The notes beneath the pieces are model-generated. The model was not told where the DNA came from. It saw nothing but the letters and a program-made list of their open reading frames with translations, and ran no database searches. The translations under genes and the position numbers were made by a program. From the NCBI RefSeq assembly GCF_025195095.1, contig NZ_JANAVZ010000010.1, positions 37,145 through 101,144 of the forward strand: DNA of 64,000 nucleotides, read 5' to 3'. The DNA comes from Paracoccus maritimus (GTDB taxonomy: Bacteria > Pseudomonadota > Alphaproteobacteria > Rhodobacterales > Rhodobacteraceae). Numbering within the stretch: the stretch's first letter is position 1; each line of letters starts with the position of its first letter. Below are positions 35,075 through 43,849 of this stretch, in pieces.

Positions 35075-37162
35075 TCACTCGACGCCGGCCAGGCGAACGC
35101 GTGTGTTGCCATGTTTCAGCGTTTCGGCGACGTAGCCGGGCGGCACCAGCGTCGTTGAATTGTGCTGGATCAGAATGGCAGGCCCCTGAATGACATCGCC
35201 CGCGTACAGCTTGCCCCGGTCATAGCGCGGCGTTTCCAGCGTGCTGCCGTCATCGAAGGTGGTCGGGCGCACGAACATCAATGCGCGATCAGTGCTGGAT
35301 CCGTCGGTGTCGGGTACCTCGGGGATGGTGATCTTGCGCGCAGCCGCCGATCCGATGGCGCGCAGGGTGATCAGCTCTACCCCGGCGTCGCGATAGGCAT
35401 AGCCGTAATCCAGTTCGTGCTGATCATGGAAACTGTCGATGATGGTCGAAAGATTTTCGGCCGTTACCTCGCCTTCGGGCATTTGCGCCCGCAATTCGAA
35501 CCCCTGCCCGTGATAGCGGCACTCGGCCACCAACTCGATATGCCTTGCATCTGCCGGAATATCATCAGCATCAAGCTCCGCCCCGATATCGGCCTTCAAC
35601 TCCGCGACCGCCTGATTGATGCCAGTCAGTTCTGCGTCACCGGCCTTGGTAAGTTCGATGATGACCGGCGCGGTATGTTCATATTGCAGATCGGTCTTCA
35701 AAAGGCCGACGGCGGCGGTGATGCCGGGCGCGACCGGCACGATCACATCCTTGGCCGACACCGCCTCGGCCAACGCGGTGCCATGCAGCGGTCCGGCGCC
35801 GCCGAAGGGCATGATCGAAAATTCGCGCGGATCAACACCGCGCGCGACCGAGTTCGACCGGATCGCCAGCGCCATGTTGGAATTGATGATCTTGATGATC
35901 CCAAGCGCCGCGTCCCTGACCGTCAGCCCAAGCGGCTTTGCGATCTTTTCCTCAACCGCCTTGCGGGCCAGATCGGCATCCAGTTGCAGATCGCCGCCAA
36001 GCGCCATGTCCGGGTCCAGCCGGCCCAGCACGATCTGCGCATCCGTCACGGTGGGCTCGGTGCCGCCCCGGCCATAGCATGCCGGACCCGGTTCTGACCC
36101 GGCCGATCGCGGCCCGACGTTGAAGCCGCCTGCATCGTCGATAAAGGCTACCGATCCACCACCGGCGCCGATCGTGACAAGGTCGATCATCGGTGTCAGA
36201 ACCGGGTGACCCGACACATAGGTATCGCGCGGGTTCATGATCTTGATCTGATGATCGGGAATGGTGCTGATATCGGCCGAGGTGCCGCCGATATCGACGG
36301 TGATGATATTGCCGGTGCCGACCAACTCACCCTCGGACGCGCCGCCGATGACACCACCCGCCGGCCCCGACATCAGAATCCGCACCGGCCGTCTGGCGCA
36401 GGCATCGACCGTCGAGACGCCGCCATTCGACTGGATGATCCGCAGCTTGGCCCCGACGCCGGAATCGCGCAGCCGCGCCTCCAGATCCCGCAGATAATAG
36501 GCGGTTTTCGGCCCGACATAGCTGTTCATCGCCGCTGTCGAGAAGCGTTCGTATTCGCGCAGCACGTTGGCGACCTCGGAGGAAAGCGTCACATAGGCGT
36601 GCGGGATTTCCTCAAGGACGATCTCGCGGGCGCGGCGTTCATGGCTGTCGTTCAGAAAGGCGAACATGAAACCGATGACGATGGAATCGATGCCACGCTT
36701 GCGAAACAGGGCGCAGGCCTGGCGCACCGCATCCTCGTCCAGCGGGGTTTCGATTTCGCCGGTCGGTGGCAGAATGCGCTCTGCAATGGCGATCCGATTG
36801 CGGCGCTTGACCAGTGGCTGACTTTGCCAGGGCACGTCAAAATGCAGGCTGAAATTATGCGGCCGCTTGTGGCGCCCGATGTGCAGAATGTCGCGGAACC
36901 CCTGCGTGGTCAGCATCCCGCATTCGCTGCCATTATGTTCGATGGTGATGTTGGTCGCGGTCGTCGTGCCATGCACGATGGTCTCGACCGCAGAGGTGTC
37001 GATCCCGGCCAGTTCGCAGATCCCGCGAACGCCTTCCACAACGCCGATTGACTGATTTTTCAGGGTCGTCGGAACCTTATGGTAGAAGACCCCGCCATCT
37101 GTCTCAAGCACCAGATCCGTGTTGGTACCTCCGACGTCCACGCCTATCCTTGCCATGTCCAT
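35075..37162 (-). CDS. hyuA: N-methylhydantoinase A subunit (HyuA/oxoprolinase A)
   Basis: ATP-binding subunit of 695 residues. It begins with the ASKHA-like phosphate loop RIGVDVGGTNTDLVLE, followed by VHGTTTATNITIEHNG, ILMSGPAGGVIGGA and TVDIGGTSADIS. FGGAGPLHGTALAEA is typical of the hydantoinase A core. The reaction hydrolyses N-methylhydantoin with ATP. 5-oxoprolinase or acetone carboxylase activity is excluded less by sequence than by the adjacent N-carbamoylsarcosine amidase and sarcosine genes. Confidence 0.93.
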   Translation of the reverse strand: MDMARIGVDVGGTNTDLVLETDGGVFYHKVPTTLKNQSIGVVEGVRGICELAGIDTSAVETIVHGTTTATNITIEHNGSECGMLTTQGFRDILHIGRHKRPHNFSLHFDVPWQSQPLVKRRNRIAIAERILPPTGEIETPLDEDAVRQACALFRKRGIDSIVIGFMFAFLNDSHERRAREIVLEEIPHAYVTLSSEVANVLREYERFSTAAMNSYVGPKTAYYLRDLEARLRDSGVGAKLRIIQSNGGVSTVDACARRPVRILMSGPAGGVIGGASEGELVGTGNIITVDIGGTSADISTIPDHQIKIMNPRDTYVSGHPVLTPMIDLVTIGAGGGSVAFIDDAGGFNVGPRSAGSEPGPACYGRGGTEPTVTDAQIVLGRLDPDMALGGDLQLDADLARKAVEEKIAKPLGLTVRDAALGIIKIINSNMALAIRSNSVARGVDPREFSIMPFGGAGPLHGTALAEAVSAKDVIVPVAPGITAAVGLLKTDLQYEHTAPVIIELTKAGDAELTGINQAVAELKADIGAELDADDIPADARHIELVAECRYHGQGFELRAQMPEGEVTAENLSTIIDSFHDQHELDYGYAYRDAGVELITLRAIGSAAARKITIPEVPDTDGSSTDRALMFVRPTTFDDGSTLETPRYDRGKLYAGDVIQGPAILIQHNSTTLVPPGYVAETLKHGNTRVRLAGVE

Positions 37163-37181
37163 TTCCCTTCCTGTTGTTCGT

Positions 37182-38465
37182 TCATCCGAATTTCTGTGGC
37201 ATCCAGAGCGCGATCTGCGGAAATGCCAGCAGAAGGCCGATCATCACGAGAAGCGCGATCACGAATGGCACGGCGCCCCGGATCACGTCGTTCATCGAAC
37301 CCGTCCCGCGCACGCCCTGAATGACATAGAGATTGACCCCAATCGGCGGAGTGATCAGCGCCGTTTCCAGAAGCAGCATCATCAGGATGCCGAACCAGAC
37401 GAGATCATAGCCCAACCCGGCCACGATCGGCGCGACGAGGGGTGTCGCGATCAGCAGCAACGACATCGCCTCCATGAAGCAGCCCAGCACCAGGAATCCG
37501 GCGACGATCACCAGCATGGTCTGCATCGGCGACAGGCCCAGCCCCTCGATTGCATTGGCAAGAAGCGCGGTCAGCCCGATCACCGAAAGGACGAAGTTCA
37601 GAAACATTGCCGCCAGCACGATCAGCATGACCATGGCGGTCGTCCGCATCGTACCTTCGATGGCGGCAATCAGCATCGCCAAGGTCAGGGTGCGGTTTCC
37701 GGCGGCCAGCAGAAGCGCGGCGACGACGCCAAGCGAGGCGGCCTCTGTCGGCGTCGCAAGACCCGCATAGATCGATCCGACGACCACAAGAAAGATGCCC
37801 AGAGGCGGCAGAAGGTCAGGCAGCGCGGCGATGCGACCCTTCCAGCTTGTCTTCACCTCGCGCCCGCCCCACCCCGGACGGGCGAGACAGGCAAGAAGGA
37901 CGGTCAGGCCAAACAGTCCTGCAAGCAGCAGACCGGGGACAAACCCCGCAAGATAGAGCTTGGGAACCGAACTATTGGTCAGCAGCCCATAGATGATCAT
38001 GTTGATCGACGGCGGGATCAGGATGCCCAAGGTGCCGCCGGCGGCCAGCGTGCCCATGAAAAGCGGTTCGTGATAGCCGTCGCGCCTAGCCTCGGGCAGG
38101 GCCACCGTCCCGATTGTCGCCGCAGTTGCGATCGACGAACCCGAGGTGGCGGCAAACAGCGTGCTGGCACCGATATTCGAATGCATGAGACCGCCGGGTA
38201 ACCAGCTGAGCCACTGCGCCAGGGCGCGATACATCCGGCTGGCGATACCTGACCGCAACAGGATCTCACCCATCAGGATGAATAGCGGCACGGCAATCAG
38301 GATGAAGTCAATGCTGTTCGTCCAGAACAGGTCACCCATCGCGCGATACAGCGGCATGGGCGAATAGATCTGCGCGAGGATCAAGGCTAGAAGCCCAAGA
38401 ACTGCAGCGATCGGCACCGAAAGACCGATCATCCCGAACAATATTCCGGTCGTGACGCCAAGCAT
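37182..38465 (-). CDS. dctM: TRAP transporter large membrane subunit
   Basis: Permease of 427 residues with about 12 hydrophobic helices and the DctM signatures ATSGSSIATAATIGTVALPE, GTLAAGGTLGILIPPSI and GLATPTEAASLGVVAALLLA. It forms the sodium-coupled channel with DctQ. Only one base separates its start from the dctQ stop. Substrate is set by DctP; the operon points to N-methylhydantoin, N-carbamoylsarcosine or a related organic anion. Confidence 0.95.
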   Translation of the reverse strand: MLGVTTGILFGMIGLSVPIAAVLGLLALILAQIYSPMPLYRAMGDLFWTNSIDFILIAVPLFILMGEILLRSGIASRMYRALAQWLSWLPGGLMHSNIGASTLFAATSGSSIATAATIGTVALPEARRDGYHEPLFMGTLAAGGTLGILIPPSINMIIYGLLTNSSVPKLYLAGFVPGLLLAGLFGLTVLLACLARPGWGGREVKTSWKGRIAALPDLLPPLGIFLVVVGSIYAGLATPTEAASLGVVAALLLAAGNRTLTLAMLIAAIEGTMRTTAMVMLIVLAAMFLNFVLSVIGLTALLANAIEGLGLSPMQTMLVIVAGFLVLGCFMEAMSLLLIATPLVAPIVAGLGYDLVWFGILMMLLLETALITPPIGVNLYVIQGVRGTGSMNDVIRGAVPFVIALLVMIGLLLAFPQIALWMPQKFG

Positions 38466-38466
38466 G

Positions 38467-39060
38467 TCAGGCCTCCTTCCGCTCTGCGATGGTGATGGTC
38501 CCGGTCTCTGCCGCGATTTCCTCTTCCTGGGTCATCGCGCCAGCGAGTTCGCTGGCACGGCGAAGGTCGCCGCGCAGCAGCGCCGCCGCTACGCCCCACA
38601 GCACGAGCAGCGCGCAAAGGCACAGGGCGATCCAGCCAGTCAGCCACAGGCTTTGCGGAAAAATTAGAGGGGTTTGCAGGGGGGTGATCGCGCGCGCGCC
38701 GCTGTTCCAGGTTTCGCCGACGGCAAGCACCGCCCGCCACGTCACCAGCGCCGAGAACAGCGCCATGCAGATGATGGCGAGAAGGTCCAGCGCGGCGCGC
38801 ACATGCGGGTGCAACAGGGCGTAGGCGGCGTCGATCCTGACATTGGACCGCGTCAGCAGGGCGTATGGGAAGGCAAGCGAGGTCGCTATCGCGAAAAGAT
38901 AGCCCGAGATCTCGTCCGACCCGCCCATGGTCAGCCCAAACAGCCGCCGGGCAAGGACATCGGCGCTGACCATGAGGGCGGCGAAAAGCATCATCGCCCC
39001 TCCCAGCCAGGCCGCGTAGCGGGATAGACGGGTCGCGAAGGCATGCAGTTGATCATACAT
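38467..39060 (-). CDS. dctQ: TRAP transporter small membrane subunit
   Basis: DctQ protein of about 197 residues with four transmembrane helices. The family block is ARRLFGLTMGGSDEISGYLF, and ALLTRSNVRIDAAYALL follows. A longer frame starts at TTG codons (39069); the ATG at 39060 with AGGAAAG upstream is preferred. A charged C-terminal tail (QEEEIAAETG) lies in the cytoplasm. Confidence 0.93.
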   Translation of the reverse strand: MYDQLHAFATRLSRYAAWLGGAMMLFAALMVSADVLARRLFGLTMGGSDEISGYLFAIATSLAFPYALLTRSNVRIDAAYALLHPHVRAALDLLAIICMALFSALVTWRAVLAVGETWNSGARAITPLQTPLIFPQSLWLTGWIALCLCALLVLWGVAAALLRGDLRRASELAGAMTQEEEIAAETGTITIAERKEA

Positions 39061-39133
39061 CTGCAACAACTTTCCTGTTGACCGTTATGAACCTGCGGAT
39101 GCCCGGATGCGCCGGGCATCCGCGCAGGCGCGA

Positions 39134-40180
39134 TCAGGGCTTCGGAACGCTCAGCCCTGCCGCCTTGCCCGCTGTCGCGTTCCATGTGTCGGCGCAGTCT
39201 GCGCCACAGCGTTCACCCCATCTTTTCAGAACGAACTCGCTCAGGATCTTCTGGCGCGCCGCCTCATCCTCGCTGGATGGTGTGGTCAACGCGGCTTTTC
39301 CCGGCTCGCCCCACGGACATTCTCCCTCACCCGTCAGGCAGGCGACCCCGATGGCCTGGTTCGCTTCGGCCTGCTGCCAGCCCTTCGATTCCATCTCTGC
39401 CAGCGCATCGGACAAGGCCGTCCGCGATTCCTCGTCCAGCTTGTCCCAGACGCTGTTGTTGATGGCCGTGAAGGTGATCGAGTATCCGACGGGCAGCGCG
39501 AAGACATAATCGACCACCTCCTGCCAGCTTGCTTTGTAAGCCGATACGGGATCGGTGATGGCGCAATCGGCCACGCCTTTTTCCAGCGCGGGAACCACCT
39601 CGGCAAAGGGCAATGTCACGGTGACGCCGCCGGCCCCCTCGACGAAATCACCCAGCGTGGCAGAGTGCACGCGGATTTTCTTTCCGGCGAGATCCGAGAT
39701 GCCAGACACCGGACCGCGGCAATAGATCATCGAGGCCGGCCAAGGATGCAGGGACAGGATGCGGGCGCCGTAGGTTTCCTGAAAGATCCTGTCCATCTCG
39801 GGCTTGTAGGCGTCGGCGATGGCATGCATGGTCGCGAAATCCGGCGCGATGCTGGACAGATCGACACCTTCGATCGCCGGGTTTTCCGAGGCGACATAGC
39901 TGCCGAGACCGTGGGCGACCTCGAAAACGCCTTGTTTGACCAGGCGCATCACCTCGGTGCCCTTCAGCCCTGCCTCGGTGATCGGGATCGCCTCTGCAGT
40001 CAGCGCGCCGCGTGTCGCCTCGGGCAGGGATTCTGCCCAGAAAGGCTTCTCCAGCGACTGCCAAGATTCTAGGTTGCCCCAAGTGCCGATGACCTTGAAG
40101 TCGTGGGGGGTGATCTCGGCGACGGCGGGAAGTGCGCAGACCGCGCTGAGGGCTGCGGTGATGGCAAGGATCGATTTCAT
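39134..40180 (-). CDS. dctP: TRAP transporter solute-binding protein
   Basis: Periplasmic binding protein of 348 residues with a signal peptide ending PAVAE. It shows the DctP fold blocks LAGKKIRVHSATLGDFVEG and PFAEVVPALEKGVADCAITD, where the conserved Arg typically contacts a ligand carboxylate. The ligand is unknown. Operon partners suggest a carboxylated or cyclic N-methyl compound. A strong stem-loop precedes it, which may help set a higher or separate expression level. Confidence 0.93.
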   Translation of the reverse strand: MKSILAITAALSAVCALPAVAEITPHDFKVIGTWGNLESWQSLEKPFWAESLPEATRGALTAEAIPITEAGLKGTEVMRLVKQGVFEVAHGLGSYVASENPAIEGVDLSSIAPDFATMHAIADAYKPEMDRIFQETYGARILSLHPWPASMIYCRGPVSGISDLAGKKIRVHSATLGDFVEGAGGVTVTLPFAEVVPALEKGVADCAITDPVSAYKASWQEVVDYVFALPVGYSITFTAINNSVWDKLDEESRTALSDALAEMESKGWQQAEANQAIGVACLTGEGECPWGEPGKAALTTPSSEDEAARQKILSEFVLKRWGERCGADCADTWNATAGKAAGLSVPKP

Positions 40181-40231
40181 TGTGTCTCTCCTGTCGATGA
40201 CGGCGTTGTTGGTTTTTCGGTGCCGTTCAAG

Positions 40232-40263
40232 AAAATCGCCCCGCCCGATGCTCGGGCGGGGCG
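40232..40263 (-). terminator. GC-rich stem-loop between amidase and dctP
   Basis: Arms of 12 bp (40237-40248 and 40252-40263) pair perfectly around a 3-nt loop. On the minus strand ATTTTC follows, a short T-tract. It is probably a partial terminator or attenuator that lowers readthrough from the amidase into the TRAP and hydantoinase genes. It could also stabilise the amidase mRNA 3-prime end. Confidence 0.65.
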
Positions 40264-40269
40264 GCGGGA

Positions 40270-40992
40270 TCACTCGGCCGCGGTGTTCAGCGCGGCGAGA
40301 CCGTCGATATAGTCGACACATTCATCGACGGATTTGACGTCGCCGAACTTGGCGTCGATATCGAAGAGGTTCCAGGCCACCGCGCCGGGCACACGGTCGC
40401 CGATGCATTCGCGCACGGCGATCGGGCGGAAGCCGTCGGCGATGCCGTCGCAGATCGTCTGACGCACGCAAGCGCAGGCGGTTACCCCGGTCACAAGGAT
40501 TGTATCGACGTTATTTGCACGCAGGATTCCTGCAAGTTCGGTTCCGTGGAAGGACGATGCGCGCTTTTTCAGCAGGGTGTATTCACCCTTGACCGGCGCG
40601 ATCCGGCTGTCGATCGCCCACAGATCCTTGTCGGCCAGATCCACGACATCAACCGGGATCTTGTCGTGCCACAGGCCCATGTCGGTGAAGGGGGCATTAC
40701 GGTCGGTGATCTCATAGGCCGTCGTGACGTGAACTACGGGCAGGTTCTGGGCGCGAAACGCCTTCAGAAGACGCTGCATGCCGGGAATGATCTCATTGTC
40801 CATCTTCTCCTGATCACAGGTGAACGGATTGCCGGGGCGGGTCCAAGCATTCGCAAGATCGACGCTGACAAGCGCCGGGCGCTTGCCGAAGCCCACGCGA
40901 CGCTGAAATCCGCGTTCTTGATATAGCTTGGTCGATGCATCGAACGCAGCCTGTAGCATGCGATCAAGTTCGCGGTTGTCGATATCACTCAT
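40270..40992 (-). CDS. N-carbamoylsarcosine amidase (isochorismatase-like)
   Basis: Cysteine hydrolase of 240 residues that would release sarcosine, CO2 and ammonia from N-carbamoylsarcosine. The isochorismatase-fold catalytic triad is Asp45 in LVSVDLANAW, Lys142 or Lys143 in LLKKRASSF, and Cys175 in VTGVTACACVRQ. The block FRPIAVRECIGDRVPGA matches proteins annotated as this amidase. It is the first gene of the operon with hyuAB, and diverges from a LysR-type regulator. Confidence 0.88.
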   Translation of the reverse strand: MSDIDNRELDRMLQAAFDASTKLYQERGFQRRVGFGKRPALVSVDLANAWTRPGNPFTCDQEKMDNEIIPGMQRLLKAFRAQNLPVVHVTTAYEITDRNAPFTDMGLWHDKIPVDVVDLADKDLWAIDSRIAPVKGEYTLLKKRASSFHGTELAGILRANNVDTILVTGVTACACVRQTICDGIADGFRPIAVRECIGDRVPGAVAWNLFDIDAKFGDVKSVDECVDYIDGLAALNTAAE

Positions 40993-41131
40993 CCAGATTC
41001 TCCATCATTGATTTGCCTTTTCTTTCGGCGCAGTTGTCGATCAGAGAGGCAGTCAGAGGTCGCTGCTCCATTGCCTTCATGAATACGATGACGCAGAATC
41101 GGATCGCGCTGAATTGTCATTTCACCAGATG

Positions 41132-41152
41132 TTAATGCACCAGAAGCATTAA
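41132..41152. promoter_or_regulatory. Palindrome at the LysR/amidase divergent promoter
   Basis: TTAATGC and GCATTAA are exact inverted 7-bp arms separated by 7 nt, ending 14 nt before the LysR start. It fits a LysR-type activation or autoregulation site. No such palindrome was seen elsewhere in this gap. Confidence 0.6.
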
Positions 41153-41166
41153 TTGGAGACCGCGTT

Positions 41167-42066
41167 ATGCAGGCCATCCCCGAGACCGCGCTGCTGCGGT
41201 CCTTTCTTGTCGTCGCGCAGGAACTCAGCTTTCGCCGGGCAGCGGATCGACTTGCGCTGGACCAATCGGCCCTAAGCCGCCGCATCCAGAAGCTGGAGGT
41301 CGAGTTGGGCTACGCCTTGTTCGAACGCTCGACCCGAGAGGTCACGATGACAACCGCCGGGGTCAGTCTTTATCGCGGCATATCGCGCAATCTGGACGAT
41401 TGCATGCGGTCGATTGACGAGGCGCGCCGGGTCGCCGCAGGGCTGACGGGCCGGGTTCGCATCGGATATATGGCCTTTGCGGCGACCGAACTGATGCCAA
41501 GGGCCGTATCGCGCTTCAAGTCAGAGCACCCCGATGTGTCTGTCGAGATGCGCTATATCCACACGCAGGCGCAGAAAATCGCGATCGCCAATGACGAGAT
41601 CGACGTCGGCTTCCTGATTGGGCCTTACGACAATCCTGACTGTCATAACGTCACCTTGTCCGATGACATGCTTTATGTCGTGACGCCCAAGGGTCACCCC
41701 ATCCAGCGGGCGCGCACGCTCGAACCTGTCGACATCGCGAATTATTCGGTAATCCTTGGGGACATGTCCGAATGGGGCGAATACCGATACCGGCTGGAAG
41801 ACATGTTCGGACAACTCGGCATTACCCTGAAGCCCGACCTTGAGGCCAGCAACACGCTTGCCCTGATCGGTCTGGTGGCGGCGGGGCTTGGCATCACCGT
41901 CTATCCCGAAAGCCTGATTGGTTATCTGGGCAACAATGTCGAAGTGCGCCCTCTGCACCACAGCCTGTTCAGAATAAAAACGGTCATGGTCTGGAAACGA
42001 ACCAATCACGGGCGGGCCGTCACAAATTTCGTGGCCATGGCCAAGCATCGCAGAGTGGAAAGGTGA
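41167..42066 (+). CDS. LysR-family regulator of the N-methylhydantoin operon
   Basis: Protein of 299 residues. The N-terminal winged helix is LSFRRAADRLALDQSALSRR followed by IQKLEVELGYALFERSTREV. The effector domain (about 95-290) resembles the BenM/CatR group (GRVRIGYMAFAATELMPRAV, GLGITVYPESLIG). It diverges from the amidase gene across a 21-bp palindrome. The co-inducer is probably a pathway metabolite such as N-carbamoylsarcosine or N-methylhydantoin; this is inferred. Confidence 0.93.
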   Translation: MQAIPETALLRSFLVVAQELSFRRAADRLALDQSALSRRIQKLEVELGYALFERSTREVTMTTAGVSLYRGISRNLDDCMRSIDEARRVAAGLTGRVRIGYMAFAATELMPRAVSRFKSEHPDVSVEMRYIHTQAQKIAIANDEIDVGFLIGPYDNPDCHNVTLSDDMLYVVTPKGHPIQRARTLEPVDIANYSVILGDMSEWGEYRYRLEDMFGQLGITLKPDLEASNTLALIGLVAAGLGITVYPESLIGYLGNNVEVRPLHHSLFRIKTVMVWKRTNHGRAVTNFVAMAKHRRVER

Positions 42067-42111
42067 TAGCCTGCGTGTTGCGATCACAATCGGCGGCACT
42101 GCAACGGAACA

Positions 42112-42143
42112 GTCAAGGCGCCGGAAACGCCCGACGCCTTGAC
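42112..42143. other. Stem-loop between converging LysR and symporter genes
   Basis: GTCAAGGCG (42112-42120) and CGCCTTGAC (42135-42143) pair over 9 bp around a 14-nt loop. Neither side has a strong T-tract. It is probably a shared transcript end for the converging genes, of uncertain mechanism. Confidence 0.5.
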
Positions 42144-42159
42144 CTGCGGTTCAACTGCT

Positions 42160-43620
42160 TCAGGCGGTGCTTGGACTTGGTACAAACCGCCCGCCCGTTA
42201 CCAGGCTGACCACGACGTAGAAAACCGTCGCGACAAGGCAGCCCGTAAGTGGCCCTACGACCCAACCTGCCTGCGTCCACAGCAACATGCTGCCCGATAC
42301 GGTAAAGCCGCTGATCATGCTTGCCAGCGCGCCCCAGCCGTTGCCGCGCCAGAAGGACGCTACAAAAATCGGCCCGACAAGCGCGGCCAACAGCGTCCCG
42401 GTGCCAAGAATGCCCAGCCATGACAGAAGGAACGGCGGCGCGAACAGCATCATCAGCAGACCCGCCAGACCCAGGACGACCACCGCGGCACGGTTGATGA
42501 ACAGGACCGTCGCCGGATTCTTGTGCCGCGGAAACAACGCCAGACGCATATCATGCGAGGCGGCCGAAGCCACGGTGTGCAACAGCGAATTTGCCGTCGA
42601 TTGCATGGCGAACAGGATGCACAGGGTGATGAAACCACCAAGCGCGGGATGCAGGAATGTTTCCAGATAGACCGGCATCGCCTTGTCGGCCTCGGCCAGA
42701 TCCGGCATCTGCACCCGCATGTAAAGTCCCACAATTGGGATCAGCGACAGGATACAGGCAAACGGCGCCACGTAGGCCGCGACGGTGGTGAACTTCACAT
42801 CCGGCCGGAACGCCAGAAAGCGTACCGCCATATAAGGCAGCACCGCCGAGAACATGAACGCATAGGGCAGAACCATGAACACCGCCGTCGGCGTCGTGCC
42901 ATAGGGCTGCGCGGTGGATGGATTGACCAGATCCGGCTGGATATCATTCAGGGCCGCGACTAGTTGCAACGGGCCGATATCGCCGAAGATCTGAATGCAG
43001 ATAATGACCGCTGCAATCATCATGCCCACCAGCATCAGCGCATCGGTCCAGGCCACGGCCAACAGACCGCCCGCCACGGTATAGATGATAATGATCGCGA
43101 TCATCAGCGTCGCACCCCAGGCTTCGGGCAGGTCCAGCCAGCCAGCCGCCAGAATGCCCACCGCCTTGATCTGGCTGGTCAGAAACACCAGCAGCAGCAC
43201 GATCGTCATGATTGCCGCGACACCCTGAACCCAACGGCCCAGCATCCCGTCTGCATGGGTGCGCGCCGCGTATTCCGGGATCGTGCAGCTATGCATCTCT
43301 TCTGCACGTTTCGACAGAAAGCGTGCGAAAAACAACACCGCGATGACCATCGCCGGCGCAAACATGAAATTGCCCAGAAGCTCGATCGCGCCAAACTGAT
43401 AGGCGACGCCGGGTGAGCCCATGAAGCCCCAGCCGGAATACCCCGTCGCCACAATCGTCGCCGCCCCGACAAACGGGCCAAGCGAACGCCCGGCAATCAG
43501 AAATCCGCTTTCGTCATCGCCGTCCGCATGCACCGTCGCGCTGGATTTCCAGCCCAGCCAAAGAAGCCCGGCAATCGAGCCCAGCATGATCAGCCAGTTA
43601 AGCCAAAGATATTCTTGCAT
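42160..43620 (-). CDS. Sodium:solute symporter (SSS family), candidate creatine importer
   Basis: Membrane protein of 486 residues with about 13 helices. SSS features include FLIAGRSLGPFVGAATIVAT near 40-65, TSQIKAVGILAAGWLDLPEA and AVAWTDALMLVGMMIAA. AMQSTANSLLHTVASAASHD matches the sodium-site helix region. It lies downstream of creatinase and a 33-residue membrane peptide in one transcription direction. Creatine is the most likely substrate by context. Confidence 0.9.
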   Translation of the reverse strand: MQEYLWLNWLIMLGSIAGLLWLGWKSSATVHADGDDESGFLIAGRSLGPFVGAATIVATGYSGWGFMGSPGVAYQFGAIELLGNFMFAPAMVIAVLFFARFLSKRAEEMHSCTIPEYAARTHADGMLGRWVQGVAAIMTIVLLLVFLTSQIKAVGILAAGWLDLPEAWGATLMIAIIIIYTVAGGLLAVAWTDALMLVGMMIAAVIICIQIFGDIGPLQLVAALNDIQPDLVNPSTAQPYGTTPTAVFMVLPYAFMFSAVLPYMAVRFLAFRPDVKFTTVAAYVAPFACILSLIPIVGLYMRVQMPDLAEADKAMPVYLETFLHPALGGFITLCILFAMQSTANSLLHTVASAASHDMRLALFPRHKNPATVLFINRAAVVVLGLAGLLMMLFAPPFLLSWLGILGTGTLLAALVGPIFVASFWRGNGWGALASMISGFTVSGSMLLWTQAGWVVGPLTGCLVATVFYVVVSLVTGGRFVPSPSTA

Positions 43621-43683
43621 GGCAGTCCTCCCCACCTGCTGTCAGACCAATGACCGGGCGCCTCCCGCGCCCGATACGACCGG

Positions 43684-43785
43684 TCAGGATTGACGGATCG
43701 CTCCGATCAGAAGTCCCAATGCGCCGACGGCAAGCGTCGCGACATTAAGAATGATGAACCAGTCCAGAACCCAAGAATTGAGCAT
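43684..43785 (-). CDS. 33-residue single-helix membrane peptide, candidate symporter accessory subunit
   Basis: The ORF from 43785 starts MLNSWVLDWFII, continues as one hydrophobic helix (VATLAVGALGLLIGA) and ends IRQS. AAGGGGA is well placed 7-8 nt before the ATG. It lies 64 nt upstream of the SSS symporter gene. Small accessory peptides of about this size precede several SSS and NSS transporters. That similarity is in arrangement and size; the sequence family is not one I can name. Confidence 0.65.
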   Translation of the reverse strand: MLNSWVLDWFIILNVATLAVGALGLLIGAIRQS

Positions 43786-43809
43786 CGGTCATTCCCCTTC
43801 TTCGCATTG

Positions 43810-43840
43810 AAAAGGGCCCCCGCCAAAGCGGCGGAAGCCC
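43810..43840 (-). terminator. Terminator-like stem-loop after creatinase
   Basis: On the minus strand the stem GGGC/CCGCC with GGCGG/GCCC (43840-43814) is followed by TTTT (43813-43810). It lies between the creatinase stop and the small peptide gene. Partial termination would make creatinase mRNA more abundant than symporter mRNA. Confidence 0.65.
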
Positions 43841-43849
43841 ATGTTTCGC

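Noticed and set aside
35075..37162. 5-oxoprolinase or acetone carboxylase as the identity of HyuA
   Set aside because: The fold is shared, but the operon contains N-carbamoylsarcosine amidase and lies between sarcosine and creatine genes, which favours N-methylhydantoinase.
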